41,136 nucleotides of DNA from Treponema sp. (GCA_024402655.1 JAKSTH010000009.1:1-41136), one strand, 5' to 3'; numbered from the stretch's first letter, positions 25,665 through 34,287 are shown. Notes: generated by a model from the sequence alone, not told the origin. Made by a program: numbers and translations.

Positions 25665-25693
25665 ATATTATATCTTATATAATATCTTGTCAA
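25665..25693 (-). promoter_or_regulatory. Promoter of the padR operon with operator-like inverted repeat
   Basis: The minus strand has a consensus TTGACA at 25693-25688, a 17-bp spacer and TAATAT at 25670-25665. The repeat ATATTATA-TCTTA-TATAATAT (25665-25685) covers the spacer and -10, the expected place for PadR autorepression. Confidence 0.72.
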
Positions 25694-25791
25694 TAATAAT
25701 ATTATTTTTTTTGTAATTTTTTGTTTTTTTTATCCATTTTCAAAAATCTATGATATAGTTGTACTACTATATTTTGAATTTGGGTGGAAGT

Positions 25792-26487
25792 ATGAATATC
25801 GCATCTGTGATTTTATTAAGTTTACTTGCTGTAAGTTTTGCACTGTACATTACTGCATTAATTAAAGACTGGAAAATACTTTTAGGAATTACATCTTTCT
25901 TATTCATACCATTATGTTGTACACCGGTAATTTTATCTCTGAATAACTTTCTGCCAGATGCATATAACCTTAGAACATACATTATTGTTGCCATAAGTTT
26001 AATTTCTGTTAGCGAACTGTTTATTTATTTTAGATTCAGAAAAGAACTGGCAATTCCAGGAGAAATACTTTATACACTAAGTTTTCTCATGTGGATTAAT
26101 ATTTACAAGTCTACATTTTATGTATTTAGAACAACAAAACTCAGTCTTATAATAGAAGTTGTCGTACTTTTGATTATTTTATTGGGATTATTCATATACT
26201 TAGGAAAACTCCCACTTTATAAGTATCTTGTAAAAATCTTTCAGCTGGCAGGATTAGGATATTTAAATTACTGTGGCCTTGTAACAATCATTAATACAAA
26301 CAAAAATTATGGCTACACCCTTTTTATTGGTGCATTCTTAATGATTGTTGAATTTGTGATTTATTCTGTAGAAACAACAAAGCCTGTAAAAGTTAATAAA
26401 AAAATCCAAAGATTAATCCGCACATCAATTATTACAGTGGCAGAATTTTTAATAACTATTACAGGCTTATTAATGATTAGTAATTAA
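25792..26487 (+). CDS. Polytopic membrane protein of unknown function
   Basis: 231 residues from the ATG at 25792, with about eight predicted membrane helices (for example IASVILLSLLAVSFALYITA, YIIVAISLISVSELFIYF, LIIEVVVLLIILLGLFIYLG). I chose this ATG because GGGTGG lies 4-5 nt upstream; the frame is open 11 codons further. There are no charged motifs that name a family. It is the only plus-strand gene in the area, transcribed divergently from padR and convergent with dapB with only 8 nt between stops. It may be a sensor-like 7-8TM module, but I do not recognise it. Confidence 0.7.
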   Translation: MNIASVILLSLLAVSFALYITALIKDWKILLGITSFLFIPLCCTPVILSLNNFLPDAYNLRTYIIVAISLISVSELFIYFRFRKELAIPGEILYTLSFLMWINIYKSTFYVFRTTKLSLIIEVVVLLIILLGLFIYLGKLPLYKYLVKIFQLAGLGYLNYCGLVTIINTNKNYGYTLFIGAFLMIVEFVIYSVETTKPVKVNKKIQRLIRTSIITVAEFLITITGLLMISN

Positions 26488-26495
26488 AACTAGAA

Positions 26496-27275
26496 CTAGA
26501 ACAAGTCATTCCAAGAATAAAGAGCACCTTTTGCAAGTTTTCCAGTTTTAATAGCATTATTCAATTTATCAAGACACTTTACAGCGCCTTCTGCAAAACC
26601 TTCGCGGCTTCTTGCAGTATGTGTTAATTCAATTGTATCTGCAGTTCCATCAAAGAATACTTTATGTGTTCCAGGAATATTTCCACAGCGTGTTGAACTT
26701 ACATGCAGCTGATTTGCTTTTGGTCTTTCGTGGAATGCATCTGTTACAATTTCAGTTTTTGAAGTATATCCATTCATTACTCTGCGGGCAATTTCCAATG
26801 CTGTTCCAGATGGACTGTCTGCTTTCTGATTATGATGAGCTTCCCAAGTTGCAACATCATATTCTTTATATTCACTCATGATTTTTGCAGCTTCTTCTAC
26901 AATTTTATAGAACATATTTACGCCAATAGAAAAGTTACCAGCTGTCATAATTGTACCGCCTACACTTTTAGCATATTCAGCAATTTCAGCATGTTTATCA
27001 TTCCAGCCTGTTGTACCAACAACCAATGGTAAACCTAAAGGCAAAAGGGCTTTTACATTAGCAATAACAGCAGAAGGATGTGTAAATTCAATTATACCTT
27101 CAGCACCACTTGATTTTACTGCACGAACAATAGCTTCAACATCACCTTCTGCAACTTTGCAAGAAGCATCTGGAGCGAATGTATCAATTGTAGCAACAAC
27201 TTCGTGACCATCTTTTTTGGCACATAATTCCAGCATATGTCCCATTTTTCCATAACCAACTAAAGCGATTTTCAT
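26496..27275 (-). CDS. dapB: 4-hydroxy-tetrahydrodipicolinate reductase
   Basis: NAD(P)H-dependent reductase of the diaminopimelate/lysine pathway, cytoplasmic. 259 residues. It has an N-terminal Rossmann GYGKMG (variant of GxxGxxG), GTTGWND, AGNFSIGVNMF, and the active-site EAHHNQKADSPSGTA with the catalytic His-His and Lys. The C-terminal SREGFAEGAVKCLDKL is family-typical. A strong AGGAGG precedes the ATG. It lies 27 nt downstream of lysC, so the first and fourth pathway steps are co-expressed. Confidence 0.97.
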   Translation of the reverse strand: MKIALVGYGKMGHMLELCAKKDGHEVVATIDTFAPDASCKVAEGDVEAIVRAVKSSGAEGIIEFTHPSAVIANVKALLPLGLPLVVGTTGWNDKHAEIAEYAKSVGGTIMTAGNFSIGVNMFYKIVEEAAKIMSEYKEYDVATWEAHHNQKADSPSGTALEIARRVMNGYTSKTEIVTDAFHERPKANQLHVSSTRCGNIPGTHKVFFDGTADTIELTHTARSREGFAEGAVKCLDKLNNAIKTGKLAKGALYSWNDLF

Positions 27276-27302
27276 ATAAAAGCCTCCTTTTGAAAATATT
27301 TA

Positions 27303-28628
27303 TTAATTAAAAAAAGCAGAGTGTAAAATCTTAACAGTTTTATCAGCTTCATCATCATCAACAATTACACTGATATTTACTTTACTTGCACCCTGGCTAA
27401 TCATCTGAACATTAATTCCTTCTTTTGCAAGAGCCTGGAATCCGCTGGCAATAATTGCACTGGAATGAGCTGCATCACAAATAATTGTAACAATTGCCTT
27501 ATCTTTTTTTACAGTTACCTGACTAGCCTGTTCAAGATCAGAAATCAAACCAGACAAATCAGATTTTGTATTTACTGTAAGAGAAACAGAAACTTCTGAA
27601 GTTGCAATAACATCAATACTAATGCCCCATTTAAGGAAATTATTGAAAATGTGAGCTAAAAATCCTGCGGCACCAAGCATTCTTGAAGAAACAATATCAA
27701 TAAGCTGAATGTGTTTTACAGTTGTAATTGCACAAACAGGTGGTACAGCCCCGGAATGTTTTTCTACAATAATTGAACCTGGACTTGTAATGTTATAAGA
27801 GTTCTTTACGCGAACAGGAGTTCCAGTTTTTCTAACAGGAAGCATTGAACGAGGATGAAGAACCTGTGCACCAAACATAGCAAGTTCCTGAGCTTCTTCA
27901 TAAGTAACTTCTGGAACAGGTTTTGCTTCTTTTACTACACGAGGATCTGTTGTCAAAATACCATCAACATCTTTCCAAGTCTGAACTTCTTCTGCACGCA
28001 TTGCAGCACCAATCATAGTAGCAGTTAAATCTGAACCACCACGACCAAGTGTTGTAATATTTCCTTTTTTATCTTTTGCAATAAAACCAGTTACAATAGG
28101 AATACTGTTAGAAGCACCATCTTTATAAGCAGAAAGATATGAAGGAATAGTTTCCCATACATCATCAAGAAGTTCTGCAGACATAAAGTTGCTGTCACTT
28201 ACAAAACCAATATCCCAGGCATCATAAAACTGAGCTGGAATTCCCTGCGATTCAAGATATGCAGCCATCATGCGAACAGACATTCTTTCGCCAAAACTTA
28301 CAAGATAGTCTCTTGAACGTTTACTGATTTCTTTCAGCATTGAAATACCTGTAAGTAACTGTTTTAATTCTCCAAGAAGTGATTCAATTGTTTCAATTTT
28401 AATGCCCAATTCTTTTGCTGTATCTTCATGTAATTTTGCAACACCAGCAACATCAACAATACCTTCTACTGCTTTGTCTGCAGCTTCAAGTAAATGGTCA
28501 GTTGTATCTCCCATAGCAGATAAAACAACAACAGGGCGTTTTTCCTGATAAGCCTTAATAATTGAAGCAACATGCTTAATTCTTTCTGCATTGGCAACCG
28601 AAGAACCACCAAATTTCATTACTATCAT
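27303..28628 (-). CDS. lysC: Aspartate kinase (monofunctional)
   Basis: Phosphorylates aspartate, the entry step to lysine, threonine, methionine and diaminopimelate. 441 residues. The kinase domain begins MIVMKFGGSSVANAERIKHV and contains LGRGGSDLTATMIG and EVQTWKDVDGILTTDPR. Two C-terminal ACT domains (~305-440; IDVIATSEVSVSLTV, INVQMISQGASKVNISVIV) imply allosteric feedback by an end product such as lysine. AGAGGA lies 8 nt before the first ATG. It is transcribed from 28665-28693, back to back with the azlCD promoter. Confidence 0.97.
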   Translation of the reverse strand: MIVMKFGGSSVANAERIKHVASIIKAYQEKRPVVVLSAMGDTTDHLLEAADKAVEGIVDVAGVAKLHEDTAKELGIKIETIESLLGELKQLLTGISMLKEISKRSRDYLVSFGERMSVRMMAAYLESQGIPAQFYDAWDIGFVSDSNFMSAELLDDVWETIPSYLSAYKDGASNSIPIVTGFIAKDKKGNITTLGRGGSDLTATMIGAAMRAEEVQTWKDVDGILTTDPRVVKEAKPVPEVTYEEAQELAMFGAQVLHPRSMLPVRKTGTPVRVKNSYNITSPGSIIVEKHSGAVPPVCAITTVKHIQLIDIVSSRMLGAAGFLAHIFNNFLKWGISIDVIATSEVSVSLTVNTKSDLSGLISDLEQASQVTVKKDKAIVTIICDAAHSSAIIASGFQALAKEGINVQMISQGASKVNISVIVDDDEADKTVKILHSAFFN

Positions 28629-28664
28629 ATAAAAAATCCTCTTGGAACAAATAATTATTTTTTC

Positions 28665-28693
28665 ATTATAGTGATTTACTATGTCTTTGAGAA
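28665..28693 (-). promoter_or_regulatory. Promoter of lysC-dapB
   Basis: The minus strand has TTCTCA at 28693-28688, a 17-bp spacer and TATAAT at 28670-28665. Its -35 box directly abuts the divergent azlC -35 box. Confidence 0.62.
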
Positions 28694-28722
28694 TTGTTTT
28701 TTTGCATTTTTATTTCTATAAT
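28694..28722 (+). promoter_or_regulatory. Promoter of azlCD
   Basis: TTGTTT at 28694-28699, a 17-bp spacer and TATAAT at 28717-28722. A start near A28728 leaves at most three bases before the azlC ATG (28731), so the mRNA is essentially leaderless. Confidence 0.68.
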
Positions 28723-28730
28723 TTAGCATC

Positions 28731-29438
28731 ATGAAAAAAGGAACTTTTCTTACAATCTTTAAAATCACCCTGCCGGTATTTTTTGGCTACATAGCATTAG
28801 GCATTGCATTCGGACTTATCTTTACAAATGCTGGTTTTCCATGGTGGTTTTCATCTTTGATGAGCATAATTGTATATGCCGGAGCAGCACAATTTATTGC
28901 TATAGGATTACTTGCTGCCGGTACCCCAATCACTGCTATTTTAATTACAGAACTTTTTGTAAATATAAGACACATTTTCTACGGACTTTCTTTAATTACA
29001 AAATTCAAGGATTGTGGAAAGTGGAAGCCTTATCTGATTTTTTCACTTACAGACGAAACTTATTCCCTGCTTACAACAGTAGATGTACCAGAAGATTGTA
29101 AACCTGGTACTTTTTACGGACTAATCAGCCTTTTAGATCAAAGTTACTGGGTTATTGGAACAACAATTGGAGCCATAGCTGGAAACTTTATTCCATTTGA
29201 TTTAACCGGTATTGATTTTTCACTTACAGCTCTTTTTGCAATTTTAACAATAGAACAGATTCTTAAAACAAAGGATTTTATTCCTGTATTAATTGGACTT
29301 ATAACAACAACCACATCCATTCTTTTGTGGAAGTTTGGTATTATTGCAGATTCCAGCAATATTCTTTTAATAGCAATCAGTCTTGGACTGGGAGCACTTC
29401 TTATTGCAAAATCTAAAGCCATGGGAGAAACAAAATGA
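28731..29438 (+). CDS. azlC: AzlC family branched-chain amino acid exporter, large subunit
   Basis: 235-residue inner-membrane protein. With AzlD it forms an exporter of branched-chain amino acids and analogues. Signature segments: FFGYIALGIAFGLIFTNAGFPWWFSSLMSIIVYAGAAQFIAIGLL and ITELFVNIRHIFYGLSL, then the LTDETYSLL motif. About six helices. The ATG has no Shine-Dalgarno (TTTAGCATC precedes it) and the -10 box ends only 8 nt before it. It overlaps azlD by ATGA and is divergent from lysC. No Lrp/AsnC regulator is adjacent, although one often accompanies azlCD. Confidence 0.94.
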   Translation: MKKGTFLTIFKITLPVFFGYIALGIAFGLIFTNAGFPWWFSSLMSIIVYAGAAQFIAIGLLAAGTPITAILITELFVNIRHIFYGLSLITKFKDCGKWKPYLIFSLTDETYSLLTTVDVPEDCKPGTFYGLISLLDQSYWVIGTTIGAIAGNFIPFDLTGIDFSLTALFAILTIEQILKTKDFIPVLIGLITTTTSILLWKFGIIADSSNILLIAISLGLGALLIAKSKAMGETK

Positions 29439-29773
29439 CACCTTTTACAGCATTAATAATTGTTACTTTTGCAAGTTCTCTTATAATCTTTTGCGAAAGA
29501 GGATTTCCTTTCTTTCTGTTTGCAAGAAAAAATCCACCAAAAATTCTTTCTTTTGTGGAAAAATACATTCCTCCAATGATTATGGCAGCACTTACTCTAT
29601 ACTGTCTTAAAGATATGAATTTTACACAAAACAACCAGATAAATTTTCAAGGTTTTATACCTTATATTGGTGGACTTGGGGTAACAATAGCACTGCACCT
29701 TTGGAAAAGAAACTCCTTGTTAAGCATCTTTTCCGGCACAGCAGTATTTATGATTCTGATTAGAGTTTTATAA
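29435..29773 (+). CDS. azlD: AzlD family branched-chain amino acid exporter, small subunit
   Basis: 112 residues with about four helices. The family pattern is TFASSLIIFCERGFPFFLFARKN...VEKYIPPMIMAALTLYCLKD and a Trp/Lys-rich GVTIALHLWKRNSLLSIFSGTAVFMIL end. Its ATG overlaps the azlC stop. Its 3' end overlaps the convergent RNase gene by 14 bases, with no terminator between them, so antisense 3' overlap is expected. Confidence 0.92.
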   Translation: MTPFTALIIVTFASSLIIFCERGFPFFLFARKNPPKILSFVEKYIPPMIMAALTLYCLKDMNFTQNNQINFQGFIPYIGGLGVTIALHLWKRNSLLSIFSGTAVFMILIRVL

Positions 29774-31661
29774 ATTCAACTTCCTGTAATGGAATGTTTA
29801 CAGCCTTGCACTTTACACAAACCTTGTCGTTAAGGTTAATTTCACCAAAACCTTTTAAAGTAGTCTGCATGTCTAAAGAAGGAATAAGCATAAGAGCATC
29901 ATTTCCCCGTTTATCAATACAGAAAGCTTCATATTCCAGATCTGGATTCTGCAGTAAATATACAAGTTTCCAGTGAGTATCACTTAAACGGGAAGCTTTT
30001 TTTGCCGCAAGAGAAGCAGCATCTCCAGCCGCAATTCTTTCAAGCATTTCATCTTTTCCTAAAACTTTTCTGCCATCAATAAAAGCACGCAACTGCTGGT
30101 GGGCAACCAGGTCTGAATAACGGCGCAAAGGGGAAGTTACCTGGCTGTAAAAACTTAAACCAAGACCTGCATGTGGAGCTGGAGTAATACCAACAGAACG
30201 CTTTCTCATGCATTTTACCCTTGCAAATTCTCCTGCCCAGCCTTCTGGAACATTTTCCGGGAATTCTGGTGCTTCCTGACTTACAAAAGGAAAAGGAAGC
30301 TGATTTTTAAATGCAAATTTTGCAGCCCCTTCTCCTGCTAAAAGCATCATTTCCTGAATCATAGCATTCGATTCATATTGAACATGAGGTTCTATAGAAA
30401 CTTTTTTTGTTTCCTTATCAACTTTTATATGAACTTCCGGCATCTGAATATTTACAGCATTATTTTCAGTTCGTCTTTTAAGATTCTTTCTTGCCAGTTC
30501 AAATAAAGGTTTTAATTCCGGTGTGTCTTTTTTTTGTTCAGCTTCTTCATAAGAAATCATTTTTACCTGAACATTCACTTTCATAATCACACATTCTTCA
30601 ATCTGGGAATCTTCCGACATAGTAAGACGGAATGCAAGAGCTTTTGAATCTTCTTTTAATCCCAATGCATAATCTTCCAGACTAGATTCACAAAGCATGC
30701 GGGATGCGCCTTCTGGAATATAAAGTGTTGTACCTCTGCCTCTTGCAGCCATATCAATAGACGAATCTGGTGCAACAGAAGATGCAGGATCTGCAATACA
30801 TACCCAATAATAAGTTCCATCAAAACCAACAGCATCATCCGGGTCAGCTGCATTTGGAGCATCAATTGCATAGCAGACACAAGGACAGTCAATTCTTTCT
30901 TCTTCGGGCATTCTTCCAAGCTGCTCTCTTGCAGAATCAAAACTAAAACCAAATCTTGTAGGATACGGATTTTTTTCCATATCCCAGATTTCTGTATCAA
31001 TTAACAACTGATGTGCTTTTTCTATAGATTGAGAGAATCCTGCTTCTGCAAGGGTTTTAGATTTTTCAGTTTTACAAAGAGCAAAAGCTTCCACTTCCCC
31101 CATAAATTTTGAATCCCCAGGAAGTTCCAGTTTTTTCTGTTTAAGACGATTTATAAAAGCATTTCGGATTTCTGCTTCATGTTCTTTTTCATAATTTTTC
31201 TGATTAATAGAATCTATTTCTTCTTGAGTTCTTAAAGAAAACAAAAGTTCGCCCTTTTTTAGAGCTTCCTGATTCATATTAAAATGAATGTCTGAAGAAA
31301 GTTTTGTATAAATAAAATAAGCTTCATCTGCAATATTTTCTCCACGAATTAAAGAAACCAGTTCTTCAAAACTCATAGAAGCTGAAGCAGTTTCTTCATC
31401 GGAAGCCAGCAATTCACAAGTTTCCATAATCTGAGACTCAATTGCCTCATCGGTAAAAGACAAGATTTTTTCCAGGGAAGAAGCAGGACCTTCGTGAAGA
31501 ACAATAACATCTTTTTCACGAACTTTCTGTTCAGAGTAAACAGCTTTTTTTCCAGTTGGTGTTGCAGGCACAGAACAATACTTTATTAAAAATTTATCTC
31601 CATCCTGCTCAGTAACAACAGCGCCGAAATTTTTATACAATACAACCGAATTTTTCTTCAT
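29760..31661 (-). CDS. RNase II family (RNB domain) exoribonuclease
   Basis: 3'-to-5' hydrolytic exoribonuclease, 633 residues. The N-terminal ~220 residues hold poorly conserved RNA-binding/cold-shock-like parts. The RNB domain (~230-560) contains the metal-binding AIDAPNAADPDDAVGFD (~265-278; Asp cluster), DPASSVAPDSSIDMAARGRGTTLYIP, and late SPLRRYSDLVAHQQL (~510-523) with the catalytic Arg. The C-terminal ~100 residues are a short S1-like barrel. The domain balance fits a spirochaete or cyanobacterial RNase II rather than RNase R, which is longer and Lys-rich at its end. AAAGGAG lies just before the ATG. Its 3' end overlaps azlD. Confidence 0.92.
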   Translation of the reverse strand: MKKNSVVLYKNFGAVVTEQDGDKFLIKYCSVPATPTGKKAVYSEQKVREKDVIVLHEGPASSLEKILSFTDEAIESQIMETCELLASDEETASASMSFEELVSLIRGENIADEAYFIYTKLSSDIHFNMNQEALKKGELLFSLRTQEEIDSINQKNYEKEHEAEIRNAFINRLKQKKLELPGDSKFMGEVEAFALCKTEKSKTLAEAGFSQSIEKAHQLLIDTEIWDMEKNPYPTRFGFSFDSAREQLGRMPEEERIDCPCVCYAIDAPNAADPDDAVGFDGTYYWVCIADPASSVAPDSSIDMAARGRGTTLYIPEGASRMLCESSLEDYALGLKEDSKALAFRLTMSEDSQIEECVIMKVNVQVKMISYEEAEQKKDTPELKPLFELARKNLKRRTENNAVNIQMPEVHIKVDKETKKVSIEPHVQYESNAMIQEMMLLAGEGAAKFAFKNQLPFPFVSQEAPEFPENVPEGWAGEFARVKCMRKRSVGITPAPHAGLGLSFYSQVTSPLRRYSDLVAHQQLRAFIDGRKVLGKDEMLERIAAGDAASLAAKKASRLSDTHWKLVYLLQNPDLEYEAFCIDKRGNDALMLIPSLDMQTTLKGFGEINLNDKVCVKCKAVNIPLQEVEFIKL

Positions 31662-31696
31662 AACTCCTTTAGTGTAACAGAAATACGTTAAATAAA

Positions 31697-31725
31697 AAAC
31701 ACCCCTTATTTTTATAAGGAGTGTT
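31697..31725 (-). terminator. Intrinsic terminator after the outer-membrane protein gene
   Basis: AAACACCCCTTAT pairs with ATAAGGAGTGTTT (one C-A mismatch) across loop TTT. On the minus strand it is followed by a T-rich tract. Confidence 0.85.
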
Positions 31726-31754
31726 TGTGATTAAAAATATTTAATGTCTATACA

Positions 31755-33056
31755 TTACTTTGTATAAGTCCAGAAAATACCTGCAGCCCAGTCAGAAGAA
31801 ACTGTATTTTTATACGAAGTTCTTGCCTGATAGTCGGCATACAAAGTAAAACTGTGATTCTGACTGATTGCCATAGTTATCTTTGGTCTAATAGCAAATA
31901 CATTACCACCATTCCAATTATTTGTTGTAGAGTACAAATCTGTAACACCATGAGCAGCTCTTGTTGTCTGAGCAACATTTTGATGCCAGTATTTATTTTC
32001 AGCACCCCATGCAAATGAAACCCATGTTCCAAAAGAGAACTGTTTATTCAATGTATAGTCAATTTCTGAACCAATATAGAATGCATTTGTAAAATCATCA
32101 TTTTCGTAGAATGTCATGCCAAATTCTGGAGCAATAGTAAGTGCTGAACCTTTTAATGTGTAAACACCACTTAATCCAAAGCCATTAACACCATTTTTAA
32201 CATTTTCATTACCACCAAGATTATCCATAGCAAAATAACCATTAATTACCAGGTTTTTCATTGGGAACAACTGAACACCTGCATAAAGATATCCTTCATT
32301 TTTACAAATACCTTCATAAGCAAAACTTACATTAAACAAGCTTAATGGCTGAATTTTTGCACCAATATTAAAAGAAAAATCGTCGATATTTGTTCCAGAA
32401 GGAATAGTCATACCAATTTCGAATAAATCTTTAAATGTATAGCGAATACCTAAAGCACCAGGATTAGAGTAACCTCTGATTGTTGAACTATATGTATTTG
32501 GATAGTAAACAAAACCTGCAACATCAGTAGAACCTGGTCCATTAACAGATAAATATCCAGGACTAACATATTTTAATCCACCCTGTTTTACATGAGCGTT
32601 AGGTCCCCAGTAATAATCTGAACAAGAAGGAGCTGGACCAACTTTCCATTCAAGACGAGTTCCGGCACCTAAATCTAACCCTTTAACAGGATGCCACAAG
32701 AAATTTACATAATATTTATCAGTGATTGCATCATCAATAATTGTTGATTCAGCCTGTGAAATCTGATTAACAAAATAAAATGGAGTTTTGTTTGTGTAAA
32801 CAAATCTTTTTGCGCCATTATCAGGAACAAAAAATCCCCAGTTAATCATACCTTCCATAGAAAACTGACCAATATCCACTCTTGCCTGAAGAGTATCAAT
32901 TAAACCATACCAGTCTACGCCTCTATTATTGTCTGTAGAATCAGGACAACCAAAGCCTGACCATAAAGTATTTTTTACGCCATTACTTCCCATTACCTGT
33001 GCAGTTGCCGCAAACATTGAGAGAGCCATGACAGCACCTAAAATAATTTTTTTCAT
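31755..33056 (-). CDS. Putative outer-membrane beta-barrel (porin-like) protein
   Basis: 433 residues. A cleavable signal peptide (MKKIILGAVMALSMFAATAQ) is followed by alternating amphipathic beta-strands rich in Tyr, Phe, Trp and Gly: LDLGAGTRLEWKVG, LFNVSFAYEGI, LVINGYFAMDNLG, LTIAPEFGMTFYEN, QFSFGTWVSFAWGAE, SFTLYADYQARTSY. It ends WAAGIFWTYTK. This resembles the treponemal outer-membrane/porin-like proteins found beside transport genes, but no named family is clear. It is a single-gene unit with promoter (33078-33106) and terminator. AGGAGG-like sequence precedes the ATG. It lies next to the orphan sugar ATPase, so solute entry is possible. Confidence 0.75.
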   Translation of the reverse strand: MKKIILGAVMALSMFAATAQVMGSNGVKNTLWSGFGCPDSTDNNRGVDWYGLIDTLQARVDIGQFSMEGMINWGFFVPDNGAKRFVYTNKTPFYFVNQISQAESTIIDDAITDKYYVNFLWHPVKGLDLGAGTRLEWKVGPAPSCSDYYWGPNAHVKQGGLKYVSPGYLSVNGPGSTDVAGFVYYPNTYSSTIRGYSNPGALGIRYTFKDLFEIGMTIPSGTNIDDFSFNIGAKIQPLSLFNVSFAYEGICKNEGYLYAGVQLFPMKNLVINGYFAMDNLGGNENVKNGVNGFGLSGVYTLKGSALTIAPEFGMTFYENDDFTNAFYIGSEIDYTLNKQFSFGTWVSFAWGAENKYWHQNVAQTTRAAHGVTDLYSTTNNWNGGNVFAIRPKITMAISQNHSFTLYADYQARTSYKNTVSSDWAAGIFWTYTK

Positions 33057-33077
33057 AAAAAAATATCCTCCGATTTA

Positions 33078-33106
33078 AATATAGTAAAAATAAAAAATAT
33101 TGTAAA
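33078..33106 (-). promoter_or_regulatory. Promoter of the porin-like gene
   Basis: The minus strand has TTTACA at 33106-33101, a 17-bp spacer and TATATT at 33083-33078, immediately after the ATPase terminator. The leader includes GGAGGA. Confidence 0.65.
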
Positions 33107-33109
33107 TAA

Positions 33110-33142
33110 AAAAGGGACTGCCTTATTAAGACAATCCCTTTT
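33110..33142 (-). terminator. Intrinsic terminator after the UgpC/MsmK-type ATPase gene
   Basis: AAAGGGA pairs with TCCCTTT, extended inward with two mismatches to a CTT-ATT-AAG tip. A-rich DNA at 33104-33112 gives the T-tract on the minus strand. Confidence 0.75.
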
Positions 33143-33165
33143 ATAAACTAGTAATTAATAATTAA

Positions 33166-34287
33166 TTACCATTTCTTTTCAATCTGATCACAGATGTTCA
33201 ATTCGCCTTCATCCATAGCAAAGAACTTAGCTTTTTCCATGTTTGGAACAACGTTTACTGAATCACCTAAGCGGAATTCAGCATTAGCTGTTGTCTTAGC
33301 GATGATTGACTGACCTTTGTTAGAAACAAGGTACAAGTGTGTTTCAGCACCAAGTGGTTCTTTGTTAGTGATTTTCATCTGCATATCATCTTTAGCAGCT
33401 GGTTTTTCAACGTATGTCAAATCTTCTGGACGGATACCGAATGAAACTTCTTTACCAACATAAGCTTTAAGTGATTTAGCCTGTTCGTCTGTTGGGTTGA
33501 TTTCGAAAGAACCTTCGTCACAAACGATTTTTCCGTTCTTTTCAAGAACTTTTACAGTCAAGAAGTTCATTGGAGGAGTTCCGATGAATCCTGCAACGAA
33601 TTTGTTGATTGGGTTGTTGTAGAGGTACAATGGAGCACCAATCTGCTGGATAATACCGTCTTTCATAACAACGATTTTTGTACCAAGTGTCATAGCTTCG
33701 ATCTGGTCGTGTGTTACGTAGATCATTGTAGCCTGAAGTCTGTTGTGAAGAGCAGCCAATTCAGAACGCATTGTTACACGGAGTTTAGCATCCAAGTTAG
33801 AAAGTGGTTCATCGAACAAGAATACTTTTGGATTACGAACGATAGCACGTCCTACAGCAACACGCTGTCTCTGTCCACCAGAGAGAGCCTTTGGTTTACG
33901 ATCCAAGTACTGTGTAAGGTCAAGCTGTTTAGCAGCATCGCGAACACGACGATCGATTTCTGCTTTATCCATTTTACGAATCTTAAGACCGAATGCCATG
34001 TTATCATATACAGTCATATGTGGATAAAGAGCGTAGTTCTGGAATACCATAGCGATATCACGATCCTTTGGAGGAACGTCATTCATTTCTACACCATCAA
34101 TGAAGAGTTTACCTTCAGAGATGTCTTCCAAACCTGCGATCATACGAAGAGTTGTAGATTTACCACAACCAGATGGTCCTACGAATACACAGAATTCTTT
34201 GTCTTCGATTGTGATATTAGAATTTGTTACAGCACGAACACCGCCGTCGTAAATTTTTCCAATACCTTTAAGTTCTACTTTTGCCAT
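33166..34287 (-). CDS. ugpC: CUT1 carbohydrate ABC transporter ATPase (UgpC/MsmK/MalK type)
   Basis: 373 residues. Walker A GPSGCGKSTTLR, Q-loop FQNYALYPHMTV, signature LSGGQRQRVAVGRA, Walker B VFLFDEPLSNLDAKL and switch His in MIYVTHDQIEAMTL are all present. The C-terminal ~130 residues form the regulatory TOBE/OB fold (FIGTPPMNFLTV, VSFGIRPEDL) that marks MalK/MsmK proteins. It is monocistronic, with its own promoter and terminator and no permease beside it. That is typical of a shared ATPase serving several sugar transporters, as shown for MsmK/MsmX in Gram-positives. It is the only such ATPase in the window and a good candidate to power the permeases at 12.3-20.9 kb. AGGAGG lies 10 nt before the ATG. 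Confidence 0.96.
   Translation of the reverse strand: MAKVELKGIGKIYDGGVRAVTNSNITIEDKEFCVFVGPSGCGKSTTLRMIAGLEDISEGKLFIDGVEMNDVPPKDRDIAMVFQNYALYPHMTVYDNMAFGLKIRKMDKAEIDRRVRDAAKQLDLTQYLDRKPKALSGGQRQRVAVGRAIVRNPKVFLFDEPLSNLDAKLRVTMRSELAALHNRLQATMIYVTHDQIEAMTLGTKIVVMKDGIIQQIGAPLYLYNNPINKFVAGFIGTPPMNFLTVKVLEKNGKIVCDEGSFEINPTDEQAKSLKAYVGKEVSFGIRPEDLTYVEKPAAKDDMQMKITNKEPLGAETHLYLVSNKGQSIIAKTTANAEFRLGDSVNVVPNMEKAKFFAMDEGELNICDQIEKKW

Noticed and set aside
31671-31679. TGTTACACT extended -10 before the RNase II gene, as a fifth leaderless case
   Set aside because: A clear AAAGGAG ribosome binding site lies between this box and the ATG, which would be lost if transcription started there, so the real promoter is probably elsewhere.
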